Source of the DNA: CALODP01 sp942492055
GTDB lineage: Bacteria; Bacteroidota; Ignavibacteria; Ignavibacteriales; Melioribacteraceae
DNA: 64,000 nucleotides
NCBI GenBank assembly: GCA_942492055.1
Contig: CALODP010000019.1
Span: 372,001-436,000, forward strand
Direction: 5' to 3'
The position numbers and the translations under genes were made by a program. This document shows, piece by piece, positions 54,112-62,767 of the stretch (positions are counted from its first letter, which is position 1; each line of letters starts with the position of its first letter). Below the pieces are notes generated by a model, which had not been told where the DNA came from, did no database searches, and was given only the letters and a program-made list of their open reading frames with translations.

Positions 54112-55359
54112 TTAATATGCCTTTACCAAATACCAAGTATCTCTTCTTCTCCCTTCTTGAAAAAAGTAAGGAATAGAAATATCGCAGCCGGAAAAGCCAG
54201 CATCTCTTAAAAGATTTGATATTTCGTCCAAAGAATATGCAACTATTCCTTCAATAGCATCCGCTATAGTATCATTGCAACTTTTCTCGTTTCTTCGATC
54301 AATGAACTGAAAATAGTAAACCCCATTTTCGCCTAAAGCCTGCTTGACTTGACAAAGGTGATTTCTCCATAATGAAGGAGGCATATGTTGGCACAATAGA
54401 AAAGAGAACATAAAATCATGTTTACCATTCGACAAACTAGAAAAATCATTAGTAACTGTTACATTTTGAAGATGTGAGTATTTCTTAGACAATAAATTAT
54501 TATTCAATTCATTTAACTCAATGAGCAAGCATTCTTTTCTTGAAAAACAAGAAAAAACAGAATCAAAAAAAGCTCCTTCCCCGGGCCAAATTTCCACAAA
54601 ACTTCGACTTAAGGATAATACATCATCAAAATCCAAAGCATCAAAAATATAATAATAATCCATAACGTAATGATTAAGATTTCTTTTTGCAACCTCATTA
54701 GAGGCCTTCAATTGCCAAGCATTTGAGTAACGAATATTGAGAAATTCCAAATATCGCTTAACAAATATTTCCAGTCCATTATTCTCAAAACTATTAGTCC
54801 AAAAACAAATAGAAGTGTCACATGACTTTGAAGAGTCCTCCCAATTATACCATTCTTTCCAAACTTGATAATACGAAAACCCTAGCTTCCCAATATTATC
54901 TTCTGTCCATATACTACGGTGAGTTTGCCAAAACTCCCCTCCTAATCCCCAGATATCTTCATCCTGGTGATGATCTCCAATTGGAATTTGTGCTACGATA
55001 ACATTACATTGATTTTTTGCTCTTTCGAGTAACTCGATAGCCTTGTCTTCACATAAGTGCTCAAGGACATCGAACATTACAATTACATCAAAATGCTCTA
55101 GATTGTTCTCGAAAAATTGAATACCATCACAATTATGAAACTTAACCCAAGGATATTTTTCTTTGGCTTTCTCTATGTAAGGAGCATGTGGTTCTACAGC
55201 ATGAACAATTTGATCAGCCGAAGTATATTTTAAGTAATCGCCTATCCCGCACCCAATATCTAAAATGCGCTTACCTTGACTAATAAGTGCTTCGGCAATC
55301 AATTGGAAATCTCTATTTGCAACTATGTCTTTCCAGAAGCCTCTCATTACAATAGACAT
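54112..55359 (-). CDS. Tandem SAM-dependent methyltransferase
   Basis: About 415 aa with two class I methyltransferase folds. N-terminal: GKRILDIGCGIGDYLKY, HAVEPHAPYIEKAK, DVIVMFDVLEHLCEDKA. C-terminal (from ~225): SFVEIWPGEGAFFDSV, CLLIELNELN, HDFMFSFLLCQHMPPSLWRNHL, GVYYFQFIDRR. The second copy keeps a motif-I Gly pattern (GEG) and is probably active or substrate-binding. The ATG at 55359 follows the RmlD-like stop by one base, with GAGGAT upstream, so translation is coupled. Likely methylates a sugar or glycan end made by this cluster; acceptor unknown. Confidence 0.8.
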   Translation of the reverse strand: MSIVMRGFWKDIVANRDFQLIAEALISQGKRILDIGCGIGDYLKYTSADQIVHAVEPHAPYIEKAKEKYPWVKFHNCDGIQFFENNLEHFDVIVMFDVLEHLCEDKAIELLERAKNQCNVIVAQIPIGDHHQDEDIWGLGGEFWQTHRSIWTEDNIGKLGFSYYQVWKEWYNWEDSSKSCDTSICFWTNSFENNGLEIFVKRYLEFLNIRYSNAWQLKASNEVAKRNLNHYVMDYYYIFDALDFDDVLSLSRSFVEIWPGEGAFFDSVFSCFSRKECLLIELNELNNNLLSKKYSHLQNVTVTNDFSSLSNGKHDFMFSFLLCQHMPPSLWRNHLCQVKQALGENGVYYFQFIDRRNEKSCNDTIADAIEGIVAYSLDEISNLLRDAGFSGCDISIPYFFQEGRRRDTWYLVKAY

Positions 55360-55360
55360 A

Positions 55361-56176
55361 CTACTTTTTATCCTCAAAAAATTCTTTCATTTCCCTGACT
55401 TGAGTTTCAATTTCCTTAGTCGCTGTTTTTGAGGAAAGAGAGAAAATGCTATTCATACTTCTATCGCAAGCAACTTCTGCCTCTACAGAGTTGATTTTCA
55501 AATCAAGTTCATAAACCTTATTGAATATTCTGAGCAATTCAAATTTATCAACCATATTCAGAGAGTGTATGTGGAAAACACCAGGAGTGTAAAGCCCTTC
55601 GTTATATATCTTTTCAATTATTTCGGCAAGATAAAGGGTAGTAACTCCATTCCAGTTATGATTTGTAAAACCGTTGACTTCTTTTCCCGCTTGACTTCGA
55701 GCCCACTCTAATAATGAGCGTCCCTCTCTCTTTTCTTCTCCGATAATAGAAGTACGCAAGGTCATACAATCGGTTGGCTCACCAGCATTTTTTGAAAGCC
55801 CGTAAAGATCTTCCGCATCGAAATAGTCTCTTTCGTCGTAGTTACCTTTCTTTCCGGAAAAAACACAATCGGTTGTAATATGAAAACACTCTATCCCCTT
55901 ACTTTTGCACAATTTCGCAAGATTTTTCGGAAATATTGAATTAACCTTCAACACATCCTCAACACTCATTGTAGCGATACGAGGTTTTATAACACCAGCA
56001 CAATTAATAACAAAATCTTTATCCTCCAGATATTTTTCCAATTTTTCAAAGGGTTGCGAAGCTATATCAAACTCTTTTCTGGTAAGCTCCTCTACGTAAT
56101 GCCCTCTCTTTTTGAAGAATTCCGAAACTGCATAACCTAGCATTCCGTTAGCTCCGGTTATCAATATTTTTTTCAT
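55361..56176 (-). CDS. RmlD-like NAD(P)-dependent sugar reductase
   Basis: 271 aa SDR with KKILITGANGMLGYAV at the N-terminus, the TTDCVFSG segment (T/S of the active site), and YGLSKNAGE (YxxxK). It resembles dTDP-4-dehydrorhamnose reductase (RmlD) and related nucleotide-sugar reductases, but it is short and the rest of the rhamnose pathway (RmlA, RmlB) is not here, so the substrate may be a different 4-keto sugar. It lies between the RmlC-like cupin (18 bp upstream) and the methyltransferase. Confidence 0.8.
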   Translation of the reverse strand: MKKILITGANGMLGYAVSEFFKKRGHYVEELTRKEFDIASQPFEKLEKYLEDKDFVINCAGVIKPRIATMSVEDVLKVNSIFPKNLAKLCKSKGIECFHITTDCVFSGKKGNYDERDYFDAEDLYGLSKNAGEPTDCMTLRTSIIGEEKREGRSLLEWARSQAGKEVNGFTNHNWNGVTTLYLAEIIEKIYNEGLYTPGVFHIHSLNMVDKFELLRIFNKVYELDLKINSVEAEVACDRSMNSIFSLSSKTATKEIETQVREMKEFFEDKK

Positions 56177-56193
56177 TTTAACACTCCTTCAAG

Positions 56194-56634
56194 TTATCTT
56201 TCTTCAACTTCCCAAGGATTCCAAAGACGTGAATCGAAGCGGAAATCATCATTTAAACTATCTTGTAATGTTGAAGTGGAATAGAAAACAAGTTTCGCAT
56301 CCTCGGAAAGTGACATAAATCCGTTAGCATATCCCGCTGGAATTAATAGAACCGAAGGGGATTTTTCACTTAAAACGAATCGATGGACTTTTGCCTCAGC
56401 ATCCGGATTGTCCCAATCATCTATTTTAACCGCACAAACTAAAGCAGAGCCCTTTACAACATTGACATATTTTCCTTCTCTTTTATGTCCATGCCATGCT
56501 CTAATGAAACCTTGCTTATGATTTTCGACCATATAAAACCGCTTTACATCAGAAAAATTAAAATCGTTTACAAATGAAACGGTTCCTCGATCATCTACAG
56601 CAATACCACCTTTTATTATTCTTGGTTCGTCCAT
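56194..56634 (-). CDS. RmlC-like cupin, nucleotide-sugar 3,5-epimerase-like
   Basis: About 146 aa, shorter than true RmlC (~180). A cupin with the typical RmlC order: DDRGTVSFVNDF, FIRAWHGHKREGKYVNVVKGSALV (catalytic-His region RAWHGH), PSVLLIPAGYANGFMSLSEDA. The RAWHGH form instead of RGLHYQ and the size suggest a WxcM/FdtA-like or other sugar epimerase/isomerase. The ATG at 56634 overlaps the stop of the upstream SDR gene, and AGGTGG precedes it. Acts in the same nucleotide-sugar pathway as its neighbours; exact reaction unknown. Confidence 0.75.
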   Translation of the reverse strand: MDEPRIIKGGIAVDDRGTVSFVNDFNFSDVKRFYMVENHKQGFIRAWHGHKREGKYVNVVKGSALVCAVKIDDWDNPDAEAKVHRFVLSEKSPSVLLIPAGYANGFMSLSEDAKLVFYSTSTLQDSLNDDFRFDSRLWNPWEVEER

Positions 56635-56636
56635 AA

Positions 56637-57575
56637 TCAAGCCACCTGTTGTTCTTTTAGGTATGCAACGTTTGAATACCTTGTTGAGTTCAGATCTTTT
56701 ATTCTTTTTGTCTCAACCAAATATTTCAACTGTTCAATTCCTTCATCTATTGAATGAATTGATTTGAAGCCAAATGTTGCTTCAGCCAAATCGGAGGAGA
56801 CTCTATAGTTTCTTGTATCTTGAAATGGCATTTCCGTATGAACAATTTCCATATCCGGGAAATGATTCCTGACCTGATAAGCCAAATCTTTTATTCGAAC
56901 ATTTTGTCTTTGAAGATTGTAAATTCCGTTATGTTCCGATTCGAGATTCATTAAAACTGCTCTAGCAACATCCTTAACGTGTAATAAAGGACGAAATTGA
57001 TCTCCACCAAAGACTTGAATTTTTCCTTCTGTATGTGCCTTTACGGTAAGGATATTCACAACTAAGTCCAATCGAATTCTTGAATAAAGATCTCCTACCC
57101 CAAATAGAGTACCTAAACGGAAAATAATGGAATTTTTACCCAGAAGACATTTTTCAGCATTCAATTTGGTTTCAGCGTACAGAGATAATGGTTTTGTAGG
57201 TGAAGATTCATCTAATACTTTATCTTGTGCCCCGTAAACAGAACATGTTGACATAAAGATAATTCTTCCATCAAAGTTCTTTGATAACCAACAAACCGAA
57301 TCATGGTTGATAGTCTTGGTAAGTTCAGGATTGATCTGGCATGCCCCATCACCGACAATAGCAGCCAACCATACTACAACATCAGCCCAAGCTAACTGTG
57401 GTTTCAAGCGCTCCTTATCGCGCACATCTCCGTATATAAACTCTACGGGCTTTCTGTATGAATCTTCATAAAGAAGTTTATCATAAACACGCACATTGTA
57501 GTTTGATTCTTTAATCAGATCAGTAATCGCACCTCCAACGTATCCGGCACCGCCGACTATCAACACATTTTTCAT
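56637..57575 (-). CDS. NAD-dependent nucleotide-sugar epimerase/dehydratase
   Basis: 312 aa extended SDR: NVLIVGGAGYVGGAITDLIKES at the N-terminus, ADVVVWLAAIVGDGACQINPE, MSTCSVYGAQD and YAETKLNAEK (YxxxK). C-terminal substrate segment FRPLLHVKDVARAVLMNL. It fits the broad epimerase/dehydratase family acting on nucleotide sugars, and could form a 4-keto intermediate or epimerise a hexose. It is 1 bp from the UDP-GlcNAc epimerase gene on one side and overlaps the cupin gene on the other, so this is an operon. Confidence 0.85.
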   Translation of the reverse strand: MKNVLIVGGAGYVGGAITDLIKESNYNVRVYDKLLYEDSYRKPVEFIYGDVRDKERLKPQLAWADVVVWLAAIVGDGACQINPELTKTINHDSVCWLSKNFDGRIIFMSTCSVYGAQDKVLDESSPTKPLSLYAETKLNAEKCLLGKNSIIFRLGTLFGVGDLYSRIRLDLVVNILTVKAHTEGKIQVFGGDQFRPLLHVKDVARAVLMNLESEHNGIYNLQRQNVRIKDLAYQVRNHFPDMEIVHTEMPFQDTRNYRVSSDLAEATFGFKSIHSIDEGIEQLKYLVETKRIKDLNSTRYSNVAYLKEQQVA

Positions 57576-57576
57576 T

Positions 57577-58647
57577 TTAGAAACCCTCCTTCAGGATATC
57601 TACAATTCTCTGGGATGTTTTTCCGTCTCCCAGCCATTTGACTTTAGTTTCGTCCACAGAATAGTTCTTAAAGAATTCGACTGAATTCCTAACCATTTCT
57701 TTAATCGGACGAGTCTCGCCAACCATAATACTGTTTCCGTTTTCCACTGATTCGGGCCTTTCGGTTGCCAATCGGGGAATTGCAACAGGAACTTTCAATA
57801 AAGGACATTCCTCCTGACTTGTACCGGAATCAGATATTTCGGCATAGGCGTTATATTGAAAATCCAGATATTTCAAAAATCCGTAAGGACCAACAAGTTC
57901 GATATTTTTTTTGTCGTCCAATAAATTATACTCACTAATAAGCTTTTCCGCTCTTCTAAATCTTACGAGTTTCACAGGAAGATTTAATTCTTTCCCAACA
58001 TTATCGAGATAGGTTAGAATATGATTATATTGTTTTGCATCCTTCAAGTTTTCGCTTCGATGAATATCCGCAACAATATAATCCTTTGTTTTTCTGCCGG
58101 TCGGTATATACTGATTAACAACTTCAACAATAGTATTTCCAACTACATGGATTCCTTCGGGAGCTTTATTCTCTCTGATAAGTCTTTCTTTATACAAAGG
58201 AGTATAGACAAATACCACATCCGAGCAATAATCACATACTACACGATTTACCTCTTCCGGCATTCTTCTATCATAGGATCTCATCCCACCTTCAATATGA
58301 CCGATTTTGTATCCTTCCTTAAATAGCGGTAATGCAACAGCTGCGGAATGAGAATCTCCAAGAAAAAGAATCAGATCCGGATCTATTTTTTTCCCCTTTA
58401 ACAGATATATTATTTCCTTCGAAAGATAGGAGAGTTGTTCATAGTGGTTTGTGGAATTTTTTCCAGTATCAAGAGTATAATCAGGCTTTCTAATTTTCAA
58501 TTCTTCGAAAAATATTTTGCTAAGCTCATCATCATAGTGCTGTCCCGAATGAATCATTATGTGCTCAAAACTCTCATCTAATTTTTCGAATACTTTGCTC
58601 ATTCGAATAAAATCCGGTCTGATACCGGTTATTGTAGCTATTTTCAT
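57577..58647 (-). CDS. wecB: UDP-N-acetylglucosamine 2-epimerase, non-hydrolysing
   Basis: 356 aa. Converts UDP-GlcNAc to UDP-ManNAc. Motifs: MKIATITGIRPDFIRMS, HSGQHYDDELS, FLGDSHSAAVALPLF, HIEGGMRSYDRRMPEEVNRVV, and the C-terminal EISDSGTSQEECPLL / ATERPESVENGNSIMVG. The start is the ATG at 58647, which begins the family's usual N-terminus; the frame is open 43 codons further (to 58776) but that extension is unlike the family. First gene of the glycan operon, implying ManNAc or a derived uronate in the product. Closely related NDP-sugar 2-epimerases cannot be excluded. Confidence 0.88.
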   Translation of the reverse strand: MKIATITGIRPDFIRMSKVFEKLDESFEHIMIHSGQHYDDELSKIFFEELKIRKPDYTLDTGKNSTNHYEQLSYLSKEIIYLLKGKKIDPDLILFLGDSHSAAVALPLFKEGYKIGHIEGGMRSYDRRMPEEVNRVVCDYCSDVVFVYTPLYKERLIRENKAPEGIHVVGNTIVEVVNQYIPTGRKTKDYIVADIHRSENLKDAKQYNHILTYLDNVGKELNLPVKLVRFRRAEKLISEYNLLDDKKNIELVGPYGFLKYLDFQYNAYAEISDSGTSQEECPLLKVPVAIPRLATERPESVENGNSIMVGETRPIKEMVRNSVEFFKNYSVDETKVKWLGDGKTSQRIVDILKEGF

Positions 58648-58962
58648 ATTTATTCCGGAATTCTTAATATTTGTCCTAAACGCCCAACTTTTATGCCATA
58701 AAGGATTTTTAAGAATATTGCTACAATATTCACAATTTCCCTGTAGATAAATTATCACATGGCTAATTTTAGCCAATTTTTCTTTTACTTTTGTTATAGT
58801 TTCTTTTTAGGTTATATACATAATGCTTTATCAACAAAGTAATAGCTAAATTCATTGTTTTAGTAATCGATTTAAACAAAAAAAATGACTGGAAAATATT
58901 TCTTAATATTCTTCTCTTTTTTTCGATAGTAGTTAAAAAAGTAAAAACAAAATTCTTGAGTT

Positions 58963-59634
58963 ATGCGATTTAATATTCCCAAATACATTCTGTTACTATT
59001 ACTAATTCCTTTTTCTTTTTTCGCCCAAGAGCTCTCGGCAGATTTACCTGTTGCTAGTAAGAATTCCGTATTAAAAAACTTCAAACCTTTCCCTACAGCC
59101 AGAACGAACGATCGCCCGGGAACAGTTTACAGAATTGCTTCCGACAAGAAACGATACACCGTTGAAGATGTAAAAAGCATAAAATCTCTGATGAGCGAGG
59201 AAGAGACAATTTCCGGAAGGATGTATTTCACACCGGAGGAGATGATGCTCCTACTAAATGTTGAGTTTGAGAATGTTACGGCAATTCCGGTGGAGGTCGT
59301 AATAAAAAACGCTGAGAGAGAATATACCGAACAGGTTTTGGTGGATATGGTCCTTTGGGAAAACGAAAAACTCGAACAAATCGTTGTAGATCAAAATAGT
59401 GATTATTTCATTATTCGGGAAACGATCTCCTCAAAAGATATTACTTTCCGATTCAGTGAGGACGCTTACAGTAAAATAATCAGTGGGAAGAATAAGCTGA
59501 CAAAACTTGGCGGAGAAGATACAAAACTCGATTTCCCGTATGAGATTAAGAAAAAGTACAAAGAGCCAAAAAGGATTTTCTATCTCGATCAAAAAATCGG
59601 TCCGGCTGTTTACGGAGAAACATATTTAAGATAG
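58963..59634 (+). CDS. Unrecognised exported protein, 223 aa
   Basis: Signal peptide (YILLLLLIPFSFFAQ) then a globular protein: a charged middle with KSIKSLMSEEETISGRMYFTPEEMMLLLNVEF and a beta-rich end (DYFIIRETISSKDITFRFSED; FYLDQKIGPAVYGETYL). No catalytic motif or family is recognised. Divergent from the glycan operon (~315 bp between starts) and convergent with the M28 peptidase gene. The 58648-58962 gap is AT-rich with no feature I can name. Confidence 0.65.
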   Translation: MRFNIPKYILLLLLIPFSFFAQELSADLPVASKNSVLKNFKPFPTARTNDRPGTVYRIASDKKRYTVEDVKSIKSLMSEEETISGRMYFTPEEMMLLLNVEFENVTAIPVEVVIKNAEREYTEQVLVDMVLWENEKLEQIVVDQNSDYFIIRETISSKDITFRFSEDAYSKIISGKNKLTKLGGEDTKLDFPYEIKKKYKEPKRIFYLDQKIGPAVYGETYLR

Positions 59635-59674
59635 GTCGACTCAGTGCGGAGGCAGTTATTGTTGCGAGCCGACC
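59634..59674. terminator. Possible bidirectional hairpin between convergent genes
   Basis: GGTCGACTC (59634-59642) and GAGCCGACC (59666-59674) pair with one mismatch around a long loop. No T-tract. It sits in the 54-bp gap between two convergent stops. Confidence 0.3.
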
Positions 59675-59688
59675 CATCCGGTAACAGG

Positions 59689-61227
59689 TTATTCATCTAA
59701 AGCAAACTTTTGCTCTCTGTTCGATATTTTCTCGACAATCCTTTCAATCAAACGAGCACCCTTGTATATCTTCTCATACTTTATCTTTTCCACATCGTCA
59801 GTCGGACGATGAAGATCGGATCTCATATTATCAAAAAAGAAGACTACAGGCATCCCCTTTTTCGACCAAGGGTGATGATCACTTTGGAAAAACAAATTCG
59901 TATTGCTCAAAGAGTAATCCAAAAAGAAATTGGCTAATTCCTCATTTGCTTCTTTGACAAGATTATTAAAATCATCACTTACTCTATCGGCCCCTATACA
60001 GAAAACCGAATCGACACTATTTCTTCCAATCATATCAACATTTACATTCGCCAAAACATTATCGATATCATCAAAATTTTTCACATAGTATTTCGATCCT
60101 AATAACCCTTTCTCTTCAGCTGTGTAGAATAATACAATAACCGATCTTTTGTTGGACTTTTTGGCTAACAACTCTCGGGCAGCATCCAAAACAGCTACTG
60201 TGCCGGATCCGTTATCATCAGCTCCGTTGTAAATCTTACCTTCCGAAATTCCTACATGATCATAATGTGCCCCCATAGATACGTACTCATCATTTAATAA
60301 AGGATCGTTCCCTCTAATAAGTCCGACTACATTTCTACACACCCGATTCTCAGCAATATACTTGTATCCGAAATTAACTCTTTTGTTTAACTCAAAAGTA
60401 GAAGGGATATTTCCGTTTTCCTCAAGTTCTCGAAGAACAGTGTAGTCATATTTCTCATTCTTCAGAAGTTTTTTTGCGGCACCTACGCTTATAAACGCAG
60501 GACAAAGAGTATTTTTACTTGGTTTTTCATCGGGAAACATCATTGTTGGATAAGTCGCGTACCTTGAGATATGCTCCCAATATGTTTCCGTTCCTTTATT
60601 TGGCAGAAGAATTATTCCGGAGGCTCCGTTTCTCTTGGCAGCATTTATTTTCGCGCTCAAGCCGGAATAGTTAAACTCCCCTTTATCATCGAAATATTTC
60701 TCATCAATATCTTTCGGGGCTCCACGCATAATAAGAGCTACCTTTCCTTCAACGTCACACTTCGAATAATCGGAATAATCAAGTTCGGGAACCTCAACAC
60801 CATATCCAACGAAAACCAACCGAAGCTTTTGAGTAAATAAATCCTCATCAATTTTTGCGTCAACCATCGATACAAAACCATCTCCGATTGGAATAATCTC
60901 CTCATCTTCTCCATCTAAAATCGTGATGCGAGAATCATTCCTAAACTGCTTGTAGAAAAGCTCAAACTCTTGAAAATATGTCCCGTTCTCCCCAAACTGT
61001 TCCACACCGTATTTCTTCAACTCCGAAGCGATAAAGAGAGAGGCTATCTTTTCCGATTCAGAACCGGCATCTCTCCCTTTTAATTCATCGGAAGCAAGAA
61101 ACTCAAGATTCGATTTAATATTGTTTATGATTTGTTTTTTTGTGGTATTCCCTTGGGAATAGATCTCGGAAGTAGTAATTCCGGAAAAAGAAATGAACAA
61201 AAGAAGAATAATAGTTGTTCTTTTCAT
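59689..61227 (-). CDS. M28-family metallopeptidase with PA domain
   Basis: 512 aa, signal peptide (IILLLFISFSGITTSEIYSQ). A PA domain insert (CDVEGKVALIMRGAP; RNGASGIILLPNKG) precedes the zinc peptidase core with all ligands: GAHYDHVG (His), NGADDNGSGTVAVLDAAREL (bridging Asp), FYTAEEKGLLGSKYY (Glu-Glu), NVDMIGR (Asp) and RSDLHRPTDDVEKI (His). Predicted periplasmic or secreted aminopeptidase. AGGAGA stands 9 nt before the ATG. It is divergent from the yceI-marR pair. Confidence 0.93.
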   Translation of the reverse strand: MKRTTIILLLFISFSGITTSEIYSQGNTTKKQIINNIKSNLEFLASDELKGRDAGSESEKIASLFIASELKKYGVEQFGENGTYFQEFELFYKQFRNDSRITILDGEDEEIIPIGDGFVSMVDAKIDEDLFTQKLRLVFVGYGVEVPELDYSDYSKCDVEGKVALIMRGAPKDIDEKYFDDKGEFNYSGLSAKINAAKRNGASGIILLPNKGTETYWEHISRYATYPTMMFPDEKPSKNTLCPAFISVGAAKKLLKNEKYDYTVLRELEENGNIPSTFELNKRVNFGYKYIAENRVCRNVVGLIRGNDPLLNDEYVSMGAHYDHVGISEGKIYNGADDNGSGTVAVLDAARELLAKKSNKRSVIVLFYTAEEKGLLGSKYYVKNFDDIDNVLANVNVDMIGRNSVDSVFCIGADRVSDDFNNLVKEANEELANFFLDYSLSNTNLFFQSDHHPWSKKGMPVVFFFDNMRSDLHRPTDDVEKIKYEKIYKGARLIERIVEKISNREQKFALDE

Positions 61228-61284
61228 TAATGGTTATCTCCTAATTAAAGAACCGTTCAGTTGCTTAGACGAAAAAAAACATTT

Positions 61285-61345
61285 TTTGTTACAAATTTAT
61301 CCGGAACTGGGGAACTATAGATTAATAAGTTTTGTTTTTGAAAAC
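61285..61345. promoter_or_regulatory. Candidate operator palindromes between M28 and yceI
   Basis: TTTGTTACAAA (61285-61295) and GTTTTTGAAAAC (61334-61345), plus another TGTTACA near 61347. Short palindromes of the type bound by MarR dimers, in the divergent promoter region whose plus-strand operon encodes a MarR protein. The region is AT-rich, so confidence is low. Confidence 0.3.
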
Positions 61346-61377
61346 ATGTTACAACAAAATCATTTGAGGAGGGTACG

Positions 61378-61959
61378 ATGCAAAAAACATTCCTTGCGAT
61401 ATTTCTCTTTTCCTTTTCTCTGTTGTTCGCGCAAACCGAGTGGACTTTCGATAAGTCCCATACTAATATAACCTTTTCGGTAAGCCATTTGGTTATTACC
61501 GATGTTGACGGCCGTTTCAATTCGTTCGACGGAAAAATCACTTCCGTATCGGATGATTTCGAAAACGCCAAGGTTGAATTTTCGGCCGATATTAACAGTA
61601 TTGATACCGATAATACTGACAGGGATAACCATTTAAAGTCCCCCGATTTTTTTGACGCAAAAAAATTCCCAACACTTACCTTTGTTAGTACATCTTTTAA
61701 AAAAGTATCTGGGAAAAATTATAAACTTATTGGTAACTTTACGATGAAAGGTATAACCAAGGAAATCGAGCTGGATGTTAAGTTTAATGGTGTCGTTAAG
61801 GATCCGTGGGGTAAGACGAAAGCTGGCTTTAAGGTTTCCGGTGAACTTAATCGTTTCGATTTCGGTTTGCAATGGAGTAAGGCATTGGAAACCGGTGGCT
61901 TGGTTGTAGGTGATATTGTAGAATTAGATATTAATGTTGAACTAACTAAGAATAATTGA
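61378..61959 (+). CDS. YceI-family periplasmic lipocalin-like protein
   Basis: 193 aa. Signal peptide (LAIFLFSFSLLFAQ) then the YceI fold: WTFDKSHTNITFSVSHLVITDVDGRFNSFDG, FSADINSIDTDN, RDNHLKSPDFFDAKKFPTLTFVS, GNFTMKGITKEIELDVKFNG, FDFGLQWS. The family binds isoprenoid-type lipids such as ubiquinone precursors. GAGGAGG precedes the ATG. The stop is followed after one base by marR, a close operon. Confidence 0.94.
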   Translation: MQKTFLAIFLFSFSLLFAQTEWTFDKSHTNITFSVSHLVITDVDGRFNSFDGKITSVSDDFENAKVEFSADINSIDTDNTDRDNHLKSPDFFDAKKFPTLTFVSTSFKKVSGKNYKLIGNFTMKGITKEIELDVKFNGVVKDPWGKTKAGFKVSGELNRFDFGLQWSKALETGGLVVGDIVELDINVELTKNN

Positions 61960-61960
61960 C

Positions 61961-62407
61961 ATGAAAAAAGAGACTAAATTCAGAAACGACTTTCACAAGC
62001 TTTCTGTAAACATCATGCAAGCCCATAGTTGGCTTACGGCGCGACATGCAGAAATATATAAAAAATATAATCTGACTGCGCCTCAATATAACGTCTTGAG
62101 AATCCTTAGAGATACTCATCCTGATCCCGTTATGGTTAATCTCTTGAAAGAGAGAATGATGGATAAAATGTCTGACGCTTCCAGATTGGTTGAGCGTTTA
62201 CGTGTTAAGGGTTTTCTTGACAGACAGGTCAGTAGAAAAGACCGACGAAAAGCAGACGTTATTATAACTCAAAAAGGCTTGGATCTTTTGACCGAAATGG
62301 AAGATTCCGAAAGCGAATTTGACAAAGTTTTGGGAAATCTGACTAAGGATGAAGTCAAAAAGATGAATGGCTTTATTGAAAAAATGATCGGCCCTGATGC
62401 TGAATAG
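61961..62407 (+). CDS. MarR-family transcriptional regulator
   Basis: 148 aa. Winged helix-turn-helix: YNLTAPQYNVLRILRDTHPDPVMVNLLKERMMDKMSDASRLVERLRVKGFLDRQVSRKDRRKADVIITQKG, with the wing Asp-Arg-Arg segment (SRKDRRKADVII). No Cys sensor is evident. The gene starts one base after the yceI stop, an arrangement found repeatedly for MarR-YceI pairs, so it probably represses its own operon and responds to an organic ligand. Palindromes upstream of yceI are candidate sites. Confidence 0.92.
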   Translation: MKKETKFRNDFHKLSVNIMQAHSWLTARHAEIYKKYNLTAPQYNVLRILRDTHPDPVMVNLLKERMMDKMSDASRLVERLRVKGFLDRQVSRKDRRKADVIITQKGLDLLTEMEDSESEFDKVLGNLTKDEVKKMNGFIEKMIGPDAE

Positions 62408-62479
62408 CCTTTTTATCTGATTATTGTATGCATATATTTGCTCTCTTAATTTCTAACATATGTTTACGATAATGCAGGT

Positions 62480-62767
62480 ATGGATAAAGACGTTACGATT
62501 AAAATGATAGTTTTCACTTTGGCCGGAATTGCTTCCGCTTTTCTGGCCGGAGTTATTGTATACGGTTTGGGAATAAATACATATTCGGCAGGATTTACCC
62601 TTATGTTTCTTTTGGCGATAATCCCGCTCTACATGGGCTTTTTGGTCTTTCTCGGATATCTTTTCGGGAAATTCGAATTTTTCTATTTCGGACAAAAAAA
62701 AATTGCAGAACGATCTCTGCAATTTATCAAGAAACAAATATTTAATAATCCGGCCGAATCCGATTAA
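62480..62767 (+). CDS. Small two-TM membrane protein
   Basis: 95 aa. Two TMs (MIVFTLAGIASAFLAGVIVYGLG and FTLMFLLAIIPLYMGFLVFLGYLF) followed by an amphipathic, basic tail (FYFGQKKIAERSLQFIKKQIF). I recognise no characterised family. The RBS is weak (GCAGGT). The last codons overlap the terminator of the convergent glgA gene. It may be co-transcribed with marR. Confidence 0.6.
   Translation: MDKDVTIKMIVFTLAGIASAFLAGVIVYGLGINTYSAGFTLMFLLAIIPLYMGFLVFLGYLFGKFEFFYFGQKKIAERSLQFIKKQIFNNPAESD
62694..62725 (-). terminator. Intrinsic terminator of glgA, embedded in opposite-strand coding sequence
   Basis: Perfect 10-bp stem AAATTGCAGA (62700-62709) / TCTGCAATTT (62716-62725), 6-nt loop. On the minus strand the stem runs directly into a long T-tract (complement of the A-run 62694-62702), 43 bp beyond the glgA stop. 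It overlaps codons of the small membrane protein gene. Confidence 0.85.

Noticed and set aside
58648..58776. 43-codon extension of the UDP-GlcNAc epimerase with a CEYC motif
   Set aside because: The family starts at MKIATITGIRPDF; the extension is AT-rich leader sequence without support.
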